DNA of 33,414 bases from Pseudooceanicola sediminis (GTDB lineage: Bacteria; Pseudomonadota; Alphaproteobacteria; Rhodobacterales; Rhodobacteraceae): NCBI RefSeq assembly GCF_003575965.1, contig NZ_QWJJ01000025.1, positions 1 to 33,414 on the forward strand, read 5' to 3'. The position numbers and the translations under genes are program-made. A model generated the notes under the pieces. The model saw nothing but the letters and a program-made list of their open reading frames with translations, searched no databases and was not told the origin of the DNA. This document shows positions 6,501 to 13,707 of this stretch, piece after piece (within the stretch, counting starts at the first letter, position 1; each line of letters begins with the position of its first letter).

Positions 6501-7904
6501 GGGCGCAGCTATCACGCCGATCTCGCGGCGAAGAACCAGCGCCTGCGGGTCCACTACCTCCTGGAGCCCGGCTGGAAGGCAGACGCGGCGATTCAGGGCC
6601 TCGGGCGCACCAACCGCACCAATCAGGCGCAGCCGCCGCTCTTTCGGCCGGTCGCCACCGATGTGAAGGCGGAAAAGCGGTTCCTGTCGACCATTGCGCG
6701 ACGTCTCGACACGCTTGGCGCTATAACGCGCGGCCAGCGCCAGACCGGCGGGCAAGGGCTGTTCCGGCCCGAAGACAACCTCGAGTCGCCCTACGCCCGC
6801 GACGCCCTGCGCCAGCTTTACCGCCGCATCTATCGCGGCGATCTGGCCGGATGTTCGCTCGGGGCTTTCGAGGATGCGACCGGGCTCAGCCTGACCGATG
6901 AAAACGGGCTGAAGGATGACCTGCCGCCGATCACGACCTTCCTCAATCGCCTGCTGGCGCTGACGATCGACATGCAGGCCGTGCTGTTCGCGGGTTTCGA
7001 AGAACTCCTCGATCAGCGAATTGAGGGCGCCATCGCCGCCGGGGTCTATGATCTCGGGCTCGAGACACTCCGTGCCGAGAGCTTCCGGGTGACCGACGTA
7101 CAGGTCATCTACACCCATCCGGGCTCCGGCGCGGAAACCCAGCTGCTGACCATCGCGGAAAAGCGCCGCAACACGCCTACCGCGCTCGCGGATGCGCTGG
7201 ACTGGCTCGATGACCCGAAGGCACGCTTGCTGGTCAACAGCCGCTCGGGTCGGGCTGCAGTGCAGGTGCCCGCCACCAGCCTGATGCTCGATGATGGCAC
7301 CATCGAGCCGCGCCTGCGCCTGATCCGCCCGCTTGATGCCAGCACGGTCCCGGCCAAGGTCATGGAGGACACCCACTGGCTCGAGGCCGACCGCGCGGCC
7401 TTCACTGCGGCGTGGACTGCGGAACTGGCCGAGGTGCCGGAGTTTTCGGTCTCCACACTGCACATCGTGGCAGGTCTGCTGCTGCCGATCTGGAAGCAGC
7501 TCCCCCAGGATGAAACCCGCGTCTACCGCCTGCAGACCGATGACGGTCAGCGCATCATCGGTCGACGAGTCTCGCCTGCCTGGGTCGCGACCACGCTGGC
7601 CGCCGATGCGCCCAAGCTCTCGGCCGCGCAGGTCCATGCCCTCGTTCTGGAGGGAAAGACTGTGGTGCGCTTGGCCGAAGGGATGGAGTTGCACCGCTCC
7701 CGTGTCATGGGCGTGAACCGGATCGAACTCTCGGGCTTCTCGGAGGCCGCCAAGGATCGGCTCAAGGCCGATGGCTTCTTCTCGGAGATCATCAGCTGGA
7801 AGCTTCGGCTGTTTTGCCCGACCGACGCCGATGGCATCGAGATACTGGATCGTCTGCTTGCACGTTGTCCTGTCGCAAGGCTACATGATCGCGGAGGTTG
7901 TTGA
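3510..7904 (+). CDS. Methyltransferase-strawberry notch helicase fusion
   Basis: A 1,464-residue protein. The N-terminal part is an N6-adenine-methyltransferase-like domain, with a SAM-binding loop EPSAGTG at 151-157 and the catalytic-type NPPF at 216-219. After a Pro-rich linker (~350-390) comes a strawberry-notch superfamily 2 helicase/ATPase: Walker A GDGTGAGKG at 515-523, DESH at 624-627, and the arginine-finger region GRTNRTN at 1032-1038. The ~400-residue C-terminal tail is of unknown fold. Such proteins are common on Rhodobacteraceae plasmids and some phages; their role is not settled (DNA modification, anti-restriction and chromatin-like remodelling are all guesses). The ATG at 3510 has GGAG upstream. 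The Toprim gene follows after 3 bases, so the two are probably co-translated. Confidence 0.9.
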   Translation: MTHLAPVAQASLPAPIVPLAANPAPAIVAVAEALQPDLAQGHQIDALRLRREMEHAFGGSDATGAWDWKLAYEAGEVALILFLRKFGRALLARAGAPAALLPILAKVAGLLPTHTRRSEEMERFQQFSTPLPMGLAAVAAAQITPRDLVLEPSAGTGLLAILAEIAGGTLALNELADTRADLLRLLFPGRPVTGFDAAQIDDHLDACSSPSVILMNPPFSAQANVDGRSTEATARHLRSALARLVPGGRLVAITGAGFAPDAPAWAETFGRLTETAHLVFTGAVSGAAFAKHGTSFETRISVFDKCRGGEPGGITADLRQPTSSDVAHLMSRVTAEVPPRLELDLAPAAGQGHSSPFPGNSHLTTRKPVRRPHATSAANPAKPETQTEAEDLNYALRDAAEDEDAARLSDAIYETFRLQAIDIPDAASHPTKLVQSAAMASVAPPKPTYRPKLPPAVLRDGLLSDAQLETVIYAGEAHGAHLTGSWTVDETGDVVSAAPDDAADAVRFRRGFFLGDGTGAGKGRQSAGILLDNWARGRRKALWISKSDKLLEDAQRDWSALGQERLLVTPLSRFAQGRDIPLTEGILFTTYATLRSEERGAKKSRVEQIVDWLGTDFDGVIIFDESHAMANAAGGKGERGDTMASQQGRAGLRLQHKLPNARVVYVSATGATTVHNLAYAQRLGLWGGEDFPFQTRSEFVEAIEAGGVAAMEVLARDLRALGLYTARSLSYDGVEYEMLEHALSSEQRGIYDAYAGAFAIIHNNLTAALEAANISGAADGPSGSGTLNRQAKSAARSAFESAKQRFFGHLLTSMKTPMLIASIDADMAAGHAAVIQIVSTGEALMERRLSEIPTEEWNDIRVDITPREYVLDYLAHSFPVQLYEPFTDSEGNLSSRPVTRDGQPVECREAVRRRDALIEKLASLPPVPGALDQIVQRFGTDLVAEVTGRSRRIVRKGEGHSARLVVENRAGAANLAETQAFMDDEKRILIFSDAGGTGRSYHADLAAKNQRLRVHYLLEPGWKADAAIQGLGRTNRTNQAQPPLFRPVATDVKAEKRFLSTIARRLDTLGAITRGQRQTGGQGLFRPEDNLESPYARDALRQLYRRIYRGDLAGCSLGAFEDATGLSLTDENGLKDDLPPITTFLNRLLALTIDMQAVLFAGFEELLDQRIEGAIAAGVYDLGLETLRAESFRVTDVQVIYTHPGSGAETQLLTIAEKRRNTPTALADALDWLDDPKARLLVNSRSGRAAVQVPATSLMLDDGTIEPRLRLIRPLDASTVPAKVMEDTHWLEADRAAFTAAWTAELAEVPEFSVSTLHIVAGLLLPIWKQLPQDETRVYRLQTDDGQRIIGRRVSPAWVATTLAADAPKLSAAQVHALVLEGKTVVRLAEGMELHRSRVMGVNRIELSGFSEAAKDRLKADGFFSEIISWKLRLFCPTDADGIEILDRLLARCPVARLHDRGGC

Positions 7905-7907
7905 CCC

Positions 7908-8939
7908 ATGTATTCCGAGACCGAAGACCTCGTGCGCGATCTGGCTGAAAATGCCGAAGGCGTCTGTCGTGCCTACCTTCCCGCCGGACGGCGGGAAGGA
8001 TCCTACTGGATCGTCGGCGATCTGCAGAACAACCCCGGCCGGTCGCTCTTCGTGCGGTTGACGGGCCCTGCGTCGGGACCAGGGGCAGCGGGCAAGTTTA
8101 CGGATGGGGCCACAGGCGAGCATGGCGATCTCTTGGACATCATCCGCGCCCGGATGGGGATCACGCGCTTCCCCGACCTTCTCGCCGAGGCCCGAGCGCA
8201 TCTTGGCCGTCCGCAGCCGGTCGTCCCGGATAGGCAAGAGCCGAGGAAGGCCAAGGCGCTCGGTGGCACTCCTGCGGCGGCGGCGCGTTTGTTCGCTGCC
8301 TCGAACCCGATCACAGGCACGCTTGCTGAGACCTACCTCCGTTCCCGAGGCATCACCCAATTCGGGGCGAACGGCGCCTTACGCTTCCACCCGAAGTGCT
8401 GGCATCGGGAAGAGGGGCAGACCCGGAACATCCCCAGACCGGCGATGATCGCGGCGGTTACCGATGGGGCAGGGGCCGTTCAGGGCGTGCATCGCACCTG
8501 GTTGGCCGCTGACGGGCAGGGGAAGGCGGCAGTGAAGCCAGAGCGTCGGGCTATGGGTCACCTCCTCGGCAATGCTGTCAGGCTGACCCCGCAGGATGAC
8601 ATCCTCGTCATCGGCGAAGGCATCGAGACCATGCTGTCCCTGTCCGAGGCAATCCCAGGTCTGCCCGTCTGGGCGGCGCTCTCGTCGGGACACCTCGGGG
8701 CGGTTCTGCTGCCGGAGGGGCTCCAGCGCCTCTACATCGCCATCGATCGCGATCCGGCCGGGCATCGCGCGGCAGAGAAGTTGAGCGCCAGAGCCTCCGA
8801 GGTCGGGGTGCACGTGCGCGTGCTGGAGCCGCGGCTCGGGGATTTCAACGATGATCTTCGGGCAAACGGCAAGGACGCGCTGCGCCAGCATCTGGCGGGT
8901 CAGATCGGGCCAGAGGATCGGCATCGCCTGCCCAGCTGA
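7908..8939 (+). CDS. Toprim-domain protein (DUF7146-like primase relative)
   Basis: A 343-residue protein with a primase-like layout. The N-terminal region has SYWIVGDLQNN and RSLFVRLTG, standing where a zinc/primase core would be. The middle region has PITGTLAETYLRSRGI and ALRFHPKCW. The Toprim domain carries the catalytic Glu in IGEGIET (236-240) and the DxD in AIDRDPAGH (D280, D282), with SSGHLG between. Toprim domains coordinate magnesium in primases, topoisomerases and nucleases. It starts 3 bases after the strawberry-notch gene and probably forms one unit with it, perhaps priming or processing plasmid DNA on entry. No Cys-rich zinc finger is seen, so full primase activity is uncertain. 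Confidence 0.85.
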   Translation: MYSETEDLVRDLAENAEGVCRAYLPAGRREGSYWIVGDLQNNPGRSLFVRLTGPASGPGAAGKFTDGATGEHGDLLDIIRARMGITRFPDLLAEARAHLGRPQPVVPDRQEPRKAKALGGTPAAAARLFAASNPITGTLAETYLRSRGITQFGANGALRFHPKCWHREEGQTRNIPRPAMIAAVTDGAGAVQGVHRTWLAADGQGKAAVKPERRAMGHLLGNAVRLTPQDDILVIGEGIETMLSLSEAIPGLPVWAALSSGHLGAVLLPEGLQRLYIAIDRDPAGHRAAEKLSARASEVGVHVRVLEPRLGDFNDDLRANGKDALRQHLAGQIGPEDRHRLPS

Positions 8940-9023
8940 GCTGCATCGCGCAGGGGGGGCTGGGAGTACGGGGAAGGGGGCTGCATCCCAGTCGTGGCTT
9001 TGGATCGTCGTCCTCACCCCATC

Positions 9024-9288
9024 CCGGGCCTTCCGCATCCACCCGTCACCCGAGCGGCCTTCAAGAGATGGGCAGGCCGTCAAAGCAGTTGCCCCTGCAA
9101 GGTCGGAAGGGAAGCTATTTCCGCCGGCGGCAAAGCCGCCTTTGCATCGCGAGACAAATAGCTTCCCTGCCGACCTCCTCCACGTTGTTCCGGCCCCGGT
9201 GAAGCCGGGGTGAAGGGGCAACCGCCCCGACGGCTCGGGTCTGCCCATGAAGGCCGCGCGGGATGACGCGCGGACGAGACAGGCCCGG
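9024..9288. repeat. ~265-bp nested inverted-repeat element
   Basis: The 362-bp gap 8940-9301 has no convincing gene but folds almost end to end. From outside in, paired arms are: CCGGGCCT 9024-9031/9281-9288; CGTCA and CCC 9044-9051/9260-9268; GCGGCCTTC 9054-9062/9249-9257; ATGGGCAG 9068-9075/9241-9248; GCCGTC 9076-9081/9229-9234; GTTGCCCCT 9088-9096/9214-9222. Inside sit a 21-bp arm pair with one mismatch (9100-9120/9156-9176), enclosing GGCGGC/GCCGCC, and a second hairpin CCCCGG/CCGGGG (9194-9210). It ends 13 bp before the next start codon. Possible roles are a structured RNA leader, a small RNA, or a single-strand DNA promoter or origin used during conjugation. Confidence 0.75.
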
Positions 9289-9301
9289 AGGCAAGAAACC
9301 G

Positions 9302-10234
9302 ATGACGATCCACACCCACGACGACGCGTATGAACCCGCCCATAGCGCATCCCAGACCGCCCATGCGCTCGACGAGCTCCAGCTCTACGGCTATCGCCCC
9401 TTTGACGGGCCCGATCCGCGCCCGATGCCCGATGGGCAGCGCCTCGCCGTCGCCGTCGCCGACATCTTCGACGCCCTCGTCGCGACCCTGGAAGACACCC
9501 GTATGGAACCCGACCTCGAAGAGGTGCTCTGGGGCCAGGTCAACCTCTTCCACCGCGCCACGGCCCGGATCGAGCGGACGCTCGATGAGAACGAGCAGGC
9601 GCAGCGCCGCCTCCAGCGCGAGCAGGACGGCTCCGAAGTGAAGTCCGTCGAACTCGAGCGCCTGACGGCCGAAGGCCTGACTCTCGTTGAACGGCGCAAC
9701 TGCATGGACATGATGCGCGATCACGCCGCCACCGAGTTCGTCCATCACACGGGATCGACCTGGCGCCCCCGCACCGGATCAATCGTGAACCGCCAGCACA
9801 TGACCGCCGCTCTGATCGACAGCCGCGATTTCCTGGCCGCCAAGCGCCGCGCCGAGACCGAAGTGATGCTGCCCGCTGGTCCCAAGGTCGCCCTCACCGG
9901 CGGGACCGATTTCAACGATCACCGCCTGATCTGGGGCAAGCTCGACCAGGTCCGGACCAAGTATCCCGACATGGTCCTCCTGCACGGTGGCAGCCCCAAA
10001 GGCGCAGAGCTCATCGCCGCCAAATGGGCCGAGGCTCGCAGCGTGACGCAGGTGGCCTTCAAGCCCGACTGGACCAAGCACGCCAAGGCAGCGCCCTTCA
10101 AGCGCAACGACGCGATGCTGGATGTGCTCCCGGTCGGGGTCCTCGTCTTCCCCGGAACCGGTATCCAGGAAAACCTCGCCGACAAGGCCAAGAAGCTCGG
10201 CATCCCGGTCATGAAGTTCGAGAAGGGGGCGTGA
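9302..10234 (+). CDS. DUF2493 (SLOG-type) protein
   Basis: A 310-residue protein. The first ~190 residues are charged and helical (ATARIERTLDENEQAQRRLQ, then LTAEGLTLVERRN), probably coiled-coil. From ~194 it has the DUF2493/YspA-like domain of the SLOG superfamily: PKVALTGG at the first strand, then LLHGGSPKGAELIAAKWAE and VGVLVFPGTG. SLOG proteins bind nucleotides or nucleotide-derived ligands, and their role on plasmids is not known. The ATG at 9302 is preferred over an upstream start at 9263 because the latter lies inside the folded element. The gene follows that element directly and may be controlled by it. Confidence 0.85.
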   Translation: MTIHTHDDAYEPAHSASQTAHALDELQLYGYRPFDGPDPRPMPDGQRLAVAVADIFDALVATLEDTRMEPDLEEVLWGQVNLFHRATARIERTLDENEQAQRRLQREQDGSEVKSVELERLTAEGLTLVERRNCMDMMRDHAATEFVHHTGSTWRPRTGSIVNRQHMTAALIDSRDFLAAKRRAETEVMLPAGPKVALTGGTDFNDHRLIWGKLDQVRTKYPDMVLLHGGSPKGAELIAAKWAEARSVTQVAFKPDWTKHAKAAPFKRNDAMLDVLPVGVLVFPGTGIQENLADKAKKLGIPVMKFEKGA

Positions 10235-10318
10235 GCCCTCTCTTTCTTTTCGGGACAGAACAATGTGGAAACGTCGAAGAGCGCTTGATATTGTGGTCTG
10301 GAGAGAGGCGCCAACAAC

Positions 10319-10591
10319 ATGTTCGACACGTCGCAGCAAATGGAAGTGTTCCCGACAACGGTCGATCTCAAGCGGATCGACCCGTCTCTCAACATGCGGC
10401 GCTTCTATCGAATGAGCGTTCAGCCGGACCTGTTTGGCGGCGCATGCCTTGTGCGGGAATGGGGCCGTATCGGGCTTCGAGGGCAGATGCTAATCGAACA
10501 GCATGATGACGAGGGCAGGGCGGTCAACGCTCTGATGAAGCTGTCGGCGACGAAGAAGCGGCGGGGCTACAAATTATTGGGCGAAATTTGA
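10319..10591 (+). CDS. WGR-domain protein
   Basis: A 90-residue protein consisting essentially of one WGR domain, named for W48-G49-R50 in VREWGRIGLRG. The fold is confirmed by RRFYRMSVQPDLFGG before and NALMKLSATKKRRGY after the motif. WGR domains bind nucleic acid in PARPs and in bacterial proteins; stand-alone copies are common on plasmids and have no settled function. GGAGAGAGG lies shortly upstream of the ATG. The 261 bp that follow up to 10852 hold no gene I can support. Confidence 0.85.
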   Translation: MFDTSQQMEVFPTTVDLKRIDPSLNMRRFYRMSVQPDLFGGACLVREWGRIGLRGQMLIEQHDDEGRAVNALMKLSATKKRRGYKLLGEI

Positions 10592-10852
10592 AGAAGCGGC
10601 CCGATGCAGCCACTGACTTTGAACTCAAACGCTGCACGGTCATTTCCCAAGAGATGTATTGCTTTGAAGCGATACGCGAAAGGCTGTGAACGTGAAGCGC
10701 AAGCCGACCAAGCACGTGATCTAGAGCAGGAGCGGCAGGTGTACGAACGCATGCTTGGGAGACAGTCTGAGGCATCTCGTCAATACAGCGTGGGTAAATT
10801 TAAGTCAGCTTGAGCACTTGCTGGGTGAAGAAGCTATTGAAGTTGTGAATTT

Positions 10853-11641
10853 TTATCGCGCCATCATGTATTCGCTCTTCAGGACCAGCAAGGTCATGAC
10901 CTCGTCGTCACCCACACGGAACGACTGCTCAGCAAGCTCATACCGATCGGCGCCCTCTGTATCGAACCAGGTGTCCGCGTCCATAAGAGACAGCGAGATG
11001 TCGTCCCGGGCTCCCTTGTGCAGGATATCGTGAGCGTTGCTCTGCGGGTCAAGTGTTCGACGCAGGAACCATCGCTCCCCGACGCTCTTCGATCTCTTGA
11101 ACCAGTTGAGGCCGCCGCGGCTGTAAGAGGCCAGGAGGCTCGGCTCGAAATCCAGATCCACCAAGCGATACGCCATGGCCGTCTTGCTGACAGAAAAGGC
11201 GTCCGAAAGAAGACGGACGGTGCGCATATCGAATTTCTTGAAGTCATTCAGAGCGCTCTTGAGCATGAACTCCGGCATCAACAGCTCTGAGGCGAACCGG
11301 TTGGCGCCCTTCTCTCGGGACATTCCTCGTTCCCGCCCCTTGCTACCCCCGATATCCTCTTTTGCACAAAACAGATGTTCTCCCCTGTGCCATTCCCAGT
11401 GCCCCAGTTCGTGTGCGAGGGAGAACCTCTGGCGCCGTAGATTTCCATGCGCGTCATTCACGGCGATTATCGCGCGGCCGACGTCAGCTCGACCATGGAT
11501 GCAAGCCTCACATCCGTCCATTTCCCGGTAGTCAACCTTGGCACCTTGAAGCCAGGCAATGGCTTCAAGGTTGATGTCTTCCGGTCGCTTCAGGCGCAAA
11601 GCCTGGAGGATCTCCTCAGCACGACGCGGAGAATGAGTCAT
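10853..11641 (-). CDS. ImmA/IrrE-family metallopeptidase
   Basis: A 262-residue zinc peptidase. The catalytic motif is HELGH at 77-81 (FSLAHELGHWEWH), and the third metal ligand is probably E119 in FASELLMP. Relatives include ImmA, which cleaves a phage-element repressor, and IrrE/PprI, which cleaves DdrO after DNA damage. The C-terminal ~80 residues (from about GLNWFKRS) form a separate domain that could sense a signal. It is the last gene of a tight trio: its ATG overlaps the previous stop as ATGA (11638-11641). The natural substrate could be the sigma-like or acidic protein encoded just upstream, or the XRE regulator at 15561; this is inference. Confidence 0.88.
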   Translation of the reverse strand: MTHSPRRAEEILQALRLKRPEDINLEAIAWLQGAKVDYREMDGCEACIHGRADVGRAIIAVNDAHGNLRRQRFSLAHELGHWEWHRGEHLFCAKEDIGGSKGRERGMSREKGANRFASELLMPEFMLKSALNDFKKFDMRTVRLLSDAFSVSKTAMAYRLVDLDFEPSLLASYSRGGLNWFKRSKSVGERWFLRRTLDPQSNAHDILHKGARDDISLSLMDADTWFDTEGADRYELAEQSFRVGDDEVMTLLVLKSEYMMAR

Positions 11642-12051
11642 TCTTCATCGCCGTTTTTGTCAGGCCAAGCGTCATCGTCGAACAGGTCTTCCAAGTCCTT
11701 CTCGATCCCTTTTCTGTCTCTCTCCGACAGCTTCTTTCCATGACGAGCGGCCACCGTATCGGGCATGAAGTTGCCAGGCCTGTTCGCAGGCCTGCGTTGA
11801 GCCATGGAGACGACATTTTGGTCGCGCGTTGCACGATCTTGCTCAGCTGCGGCCTTGGCTTCCTTCATTGCCATTTCGGCGACCTCGTCTTTCGCGGTCT
11901 CCAGCCAAGCTCTCATGCGATCACCGAAAGCAGCAATGTCCTCCCCGGCCTCTTCAGCCTCTTTTCGAATATCCTCGTCTGAAGCGTTCGTGATAGCTTC
12001 GTCGATTTCCTCCGCCAGGCGATCTTGAAAGGTTTTCTTATCCTTCGCCAT
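11638..12051 (-). CDS. Acidic helical protein, middle gene of sigma/ImmA trio
   Basis: A 137-residue highly charged protein with no recognised domain. The N-terminal half is a long acidic helix rich in Glu and Ala (DRLAEEIDEAITNASDED and ETAKDEVAEMAMKEAKAA), likely coiled-coil. The C-terminal half is more basic and Pro-rich (QRRPANRPGNF), then acidic again (DLEDLFDDDAWPDKNGDEE). It overlaps the upstream sigma-like gene by 14 bases and the downstream peptidase gene by 4, so all three proteins should be made together. It may bridge the other two, act as an anti-sigma-like partner, or be the peptidase substrate. None of these roles is shown by the sequence. Confidence 0.75.
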   Translation of the reverse strand: MAKDKKTFQDRLAEEIDEAITNASDEDIRKEAEEAGEDIAAFGDRMRAWLETAKDEVAEMAMKEAKAAAEQDRATRDQNVVSMAQRRPANRPGNFMPDTVAARHGKKLSERDRKGIEKDLEDLFDDDAWPDKNGDEE

Positions 12052-12628
12052 TGAGCATCTCTTTCATTTCCGGGTGTGCGTTGCGTGTCCTTTTGACCCG
12101 CTGCACCACCGTGTTGTATTCCCTTTCATTCCAGTCGAGGCCCGTCATGATCTCGGACTTCGATTGCCCTTCCTCCAGAGCCAGGAGGTATAGCTGTGAA
12201 TCGTCATCACCCTCGAAGAGCGCCATGAAGCGGGCCATAAATTCTTTCTCGAAGAGCTGCCCTTCTTGGTTGCACGACGAGGCAATGTCCTTCGCGGCCT
12301 CCATGTCTTTGTCGGCGTTCTTGCGAAACCCGATCTTAGGCCGCTCCGATGCAATGCTCCGCATCACGCCGGAGAGAAAGTCCATAAGTGCAACACCTTT
12401 GGGCCATTGGCGTGTCCCGGTGATCTCACTTTTCATCACCCTCATGACGGCCTCTTGAAGGACCTCCTCCTCGTCGCCGACTCGGTTGTTCCGAATGCAC
12501 CAGTTACGCGCCTTCTGAAGGAGCTTTCTGAGTGCGACATCATCGCGGAAGAGAAGGTCCAGTTCGTCAGTGAATTCCTTGAGGGTATTGAACTCTTGGG
12601 GTGTGTCTTTCGCCATGCCAATCGCCAT
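12038..12628 (-). CDS. Sigma-70-like protein
   Basis: A ~196-residue protein laid out like a small sigma factor. The region-2-like part contains LLQKARNWCIRNN, then DEEEVLQEAVMRVM and FLSGVMRSIASE. The region-4-like part is LLALEEGQSKSEIMTGLDW with NEREYNTVVQRVKR, a helix-turn-helix that would read a -35 element. It is most like the divergent sigma-70-type proteins of mobile elements. Starts are possible at 12628 or 12616; an ATG at 12679 would reach into the AT-rich divergent region. First gene of the trio, facing away from the ubiquitin-like operon, whose start is 162 bp away. It could activate that operon or its own, but no matching promoter motif can be assigned. Confidence 0.7.
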   Translation of the reverse strand: MAIGMAKDTPQEFNTLKEFTDELDLLFRDDVALRKLLQKARNWCIRNNRVGDEEEVLQEAVMRVMKSEITGTRQWPKGVALMDFLSGVMRSIASERPKIGFRKNADKDMEAAKDIASSCNQEGQLFEKEFMARFMALFEGDDDSQLYLLALEEGQSKSEIMTGLDWNEREYNTVVQRVKRTRNAHPEMKEMLNGEG

Positions 12629-12790
12629 CTTCGCTGCTCTTAATATACATATGCGCACGCAGCGACCTATCGCAGTCAAGAAAATTCAAAAAAATATTAA
12701 GGCTACGAACGCGAACACTCTTGTGCCGCGCATACACCATTGATGGCGCCTGCTGCGGGCGTCGAGCAGACAAGAAAAGGATTTGCTGCC
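12629..12790. promoter_or_regulatory. Divergent AT-rich regulatory region
   Basis: These 162 bp separate the sigma-like trio from the ubiquitin-like operon. The part from about 12640 to 12705 is far richer in A/T than its surroundings (TAATATACATATG; AAAAAAATATTAAGG), as expected for back-to-back promoters. I cannot assign -35/-10 pairs with confidence. AAGAAAAGGA lies just before the ATG at 12791 as a ribosome site. Confidence 0.45.
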
Positions 12791-13330
12791 ATGACTACCG
12801 AACAGATGGAAATCGAAGATCTCCAGGCCGCCCTGAAGGCCGGCCGCAAGCCCCGCGACCACGGACCCTACAAGGTCAAAGTCGGCGACCACGACCTGAA
12901 GTTCACCGACGCCGTCATCGACGATCCGACGCCCACCGGCCGCCAGATCATCGAGGGGGCCGACTTCCGTAAGGCCGAGGAACACCTCGTGTTCCAGGTG
13001 CTGCGCAACGGTGAACTTGAAGAACTGCGCCTCGAGGAAACCACGGATCTGCGCCCTGGCCAGGTCGAGCGCTTCCTGGTCTTCCCGAGCGCGGAATCCT
13101 TCCGCTTCGACATCGATGGCAAACGCCTCGAGTGGGGCCACAAGGTCATCAGCGGGCGCGTGCTCAAGAAGCTGGCCGGGGTCGATCCCGCGAAGTTCGC
13201 CGTCTGGCAGGTGATCCCCGGCAAGGATGACATCCTGGTCGGCGACACCGATCTGATCTGCCTCGCGGATGCTGGCCTGGAGCACTTCTTCACCGGCGTG
13301 CCCCAGACCACGGAAGGGGGTGCGGCATGA
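12791..13330 (+). CDS. Tandem ubiquitin-like protein (multiubiquitin domain)
   Basis: A 179-residue protein made of two beta-grasp repeats. Repeat 1 runs from about 25 (GPYKVKVGDHDLKFTDAVID) to about 100. Repeat 2 runs from about 101 (SFRFDIDGKRLEWGHKVISG) to about 168. Both share the strand pattern, G-[RK]-x-[IL] in the first helix and a W/F-Q-V strand. The tail reads TTEGGAA, a Gly-Gly near but not at the C-terminus, so two residues would have to be removed before conjugation. This matches the multiubiquitin-domain proteins of bacterial ubiquitin-like operons. The stop overlaps the next start as ATGA. Expected role: the modifier that is adenylated by the E1 and attached to targets; targets are unknown. 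Confidence 0.85.
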   Translation: MTTEQMEIEDLQAALKAGRKPRDHGPYKVKVGDHDLKFTDAVIDDPTPTGRQIIEGADFRKAEEHLVFQVLRNGELEELRLEETTDLRPGQVERFLVFPSAESFRFDIDGKRLEWGHKVISGRVLKKLAGVDPAKFAVWQVIPGKDDILVGDTDLICLADAGLEHFFTGVPQTTEGGAA

Positions 13331-13707
13331 GCCTCCTCCCCCGTCAGGATCGCCTCTACCTCGAGGGTCGCGGCATCACCGTTCGCGAGGTCATCGAAGG
13401 CGGAAAGAAGGGCGTGATCCTCACCGGGATCACGCTGCCGGAAGGCAAGTATCAGGTCGCCCAGGTGGATATCCTGATCCTGCTGCCGCCCTCGTATCCC
13501 GAGGTCGCCCCCGACATGTTCTACGCCGTGCCGCATCTGAAGCTCCTTGCCGGCCAGCGTGAGCCCCGCTGCACGCAGGCACGCCAGGCCTTTGATGGCC
13601 AGAACTGGCAGCGCTGGTCTCGCCATAACAACCAGTGGCGTCCCGGCACCGACGGCATCTGGACCATGCTGAAGCGGGTCGAAGAGGCCCTGGAGGTGGC
13701 GGCATGA
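13327..13707 (+). CDS. E2-like (UBC-fold) protein
   Basis: A 126-residue protein of the prokaryotic E2-like group. UBC-fold cues are YQVAQVDILILLPPSYPEVAPDMF, cut here as QVDILILLPPSYPEVAPDMF at 46-65, which is the strand followed by the YP-x-x-P turn of E2 enzymes. The region after it is SRHNNQWRPGTDGIWTMLKR. The only cysteine is C82 in EPRCTQAR, so it is the sole candidate for a thioester carrier; if it is not catalytic, transfer must use another chemistry. The stop overlaps the E1 start by ATGA, giving tight coupling in the Ubl-E2-E1 order. Expected role: accepts the Ubl from the E1 and passes it to a target. Confidence 0.8.
   Translation: MSLLPRQDRLYLEGRGITVREVIEGGKKGVILTGITLPEGKYQVAQVDILILLPPSYPEVAPDMFYAVPHLKLLAGQREPRCTQARQAFDGQNWQRWSRHNNQWRPGTDGIWTMLKRVEEALEVAA

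Noticed and set aside
5910-7694. 594-codon minus-strand ORF
   Set aside because: High-GC shadow of the strawberry-notch gene; no recognisable domain.
10258-10272. GAAC-N7-AAAC, near match to the LexA motif upstream of the WGR gene
   Set aside because: One mismatch in the core and no promoter aligned with it.
10604-10813. 69-codon + strand ORF after the WGR gene
   Set aside because: Weak ribosome site, no motif, and competing frames equally open; may be a gene remnant but not supportable.
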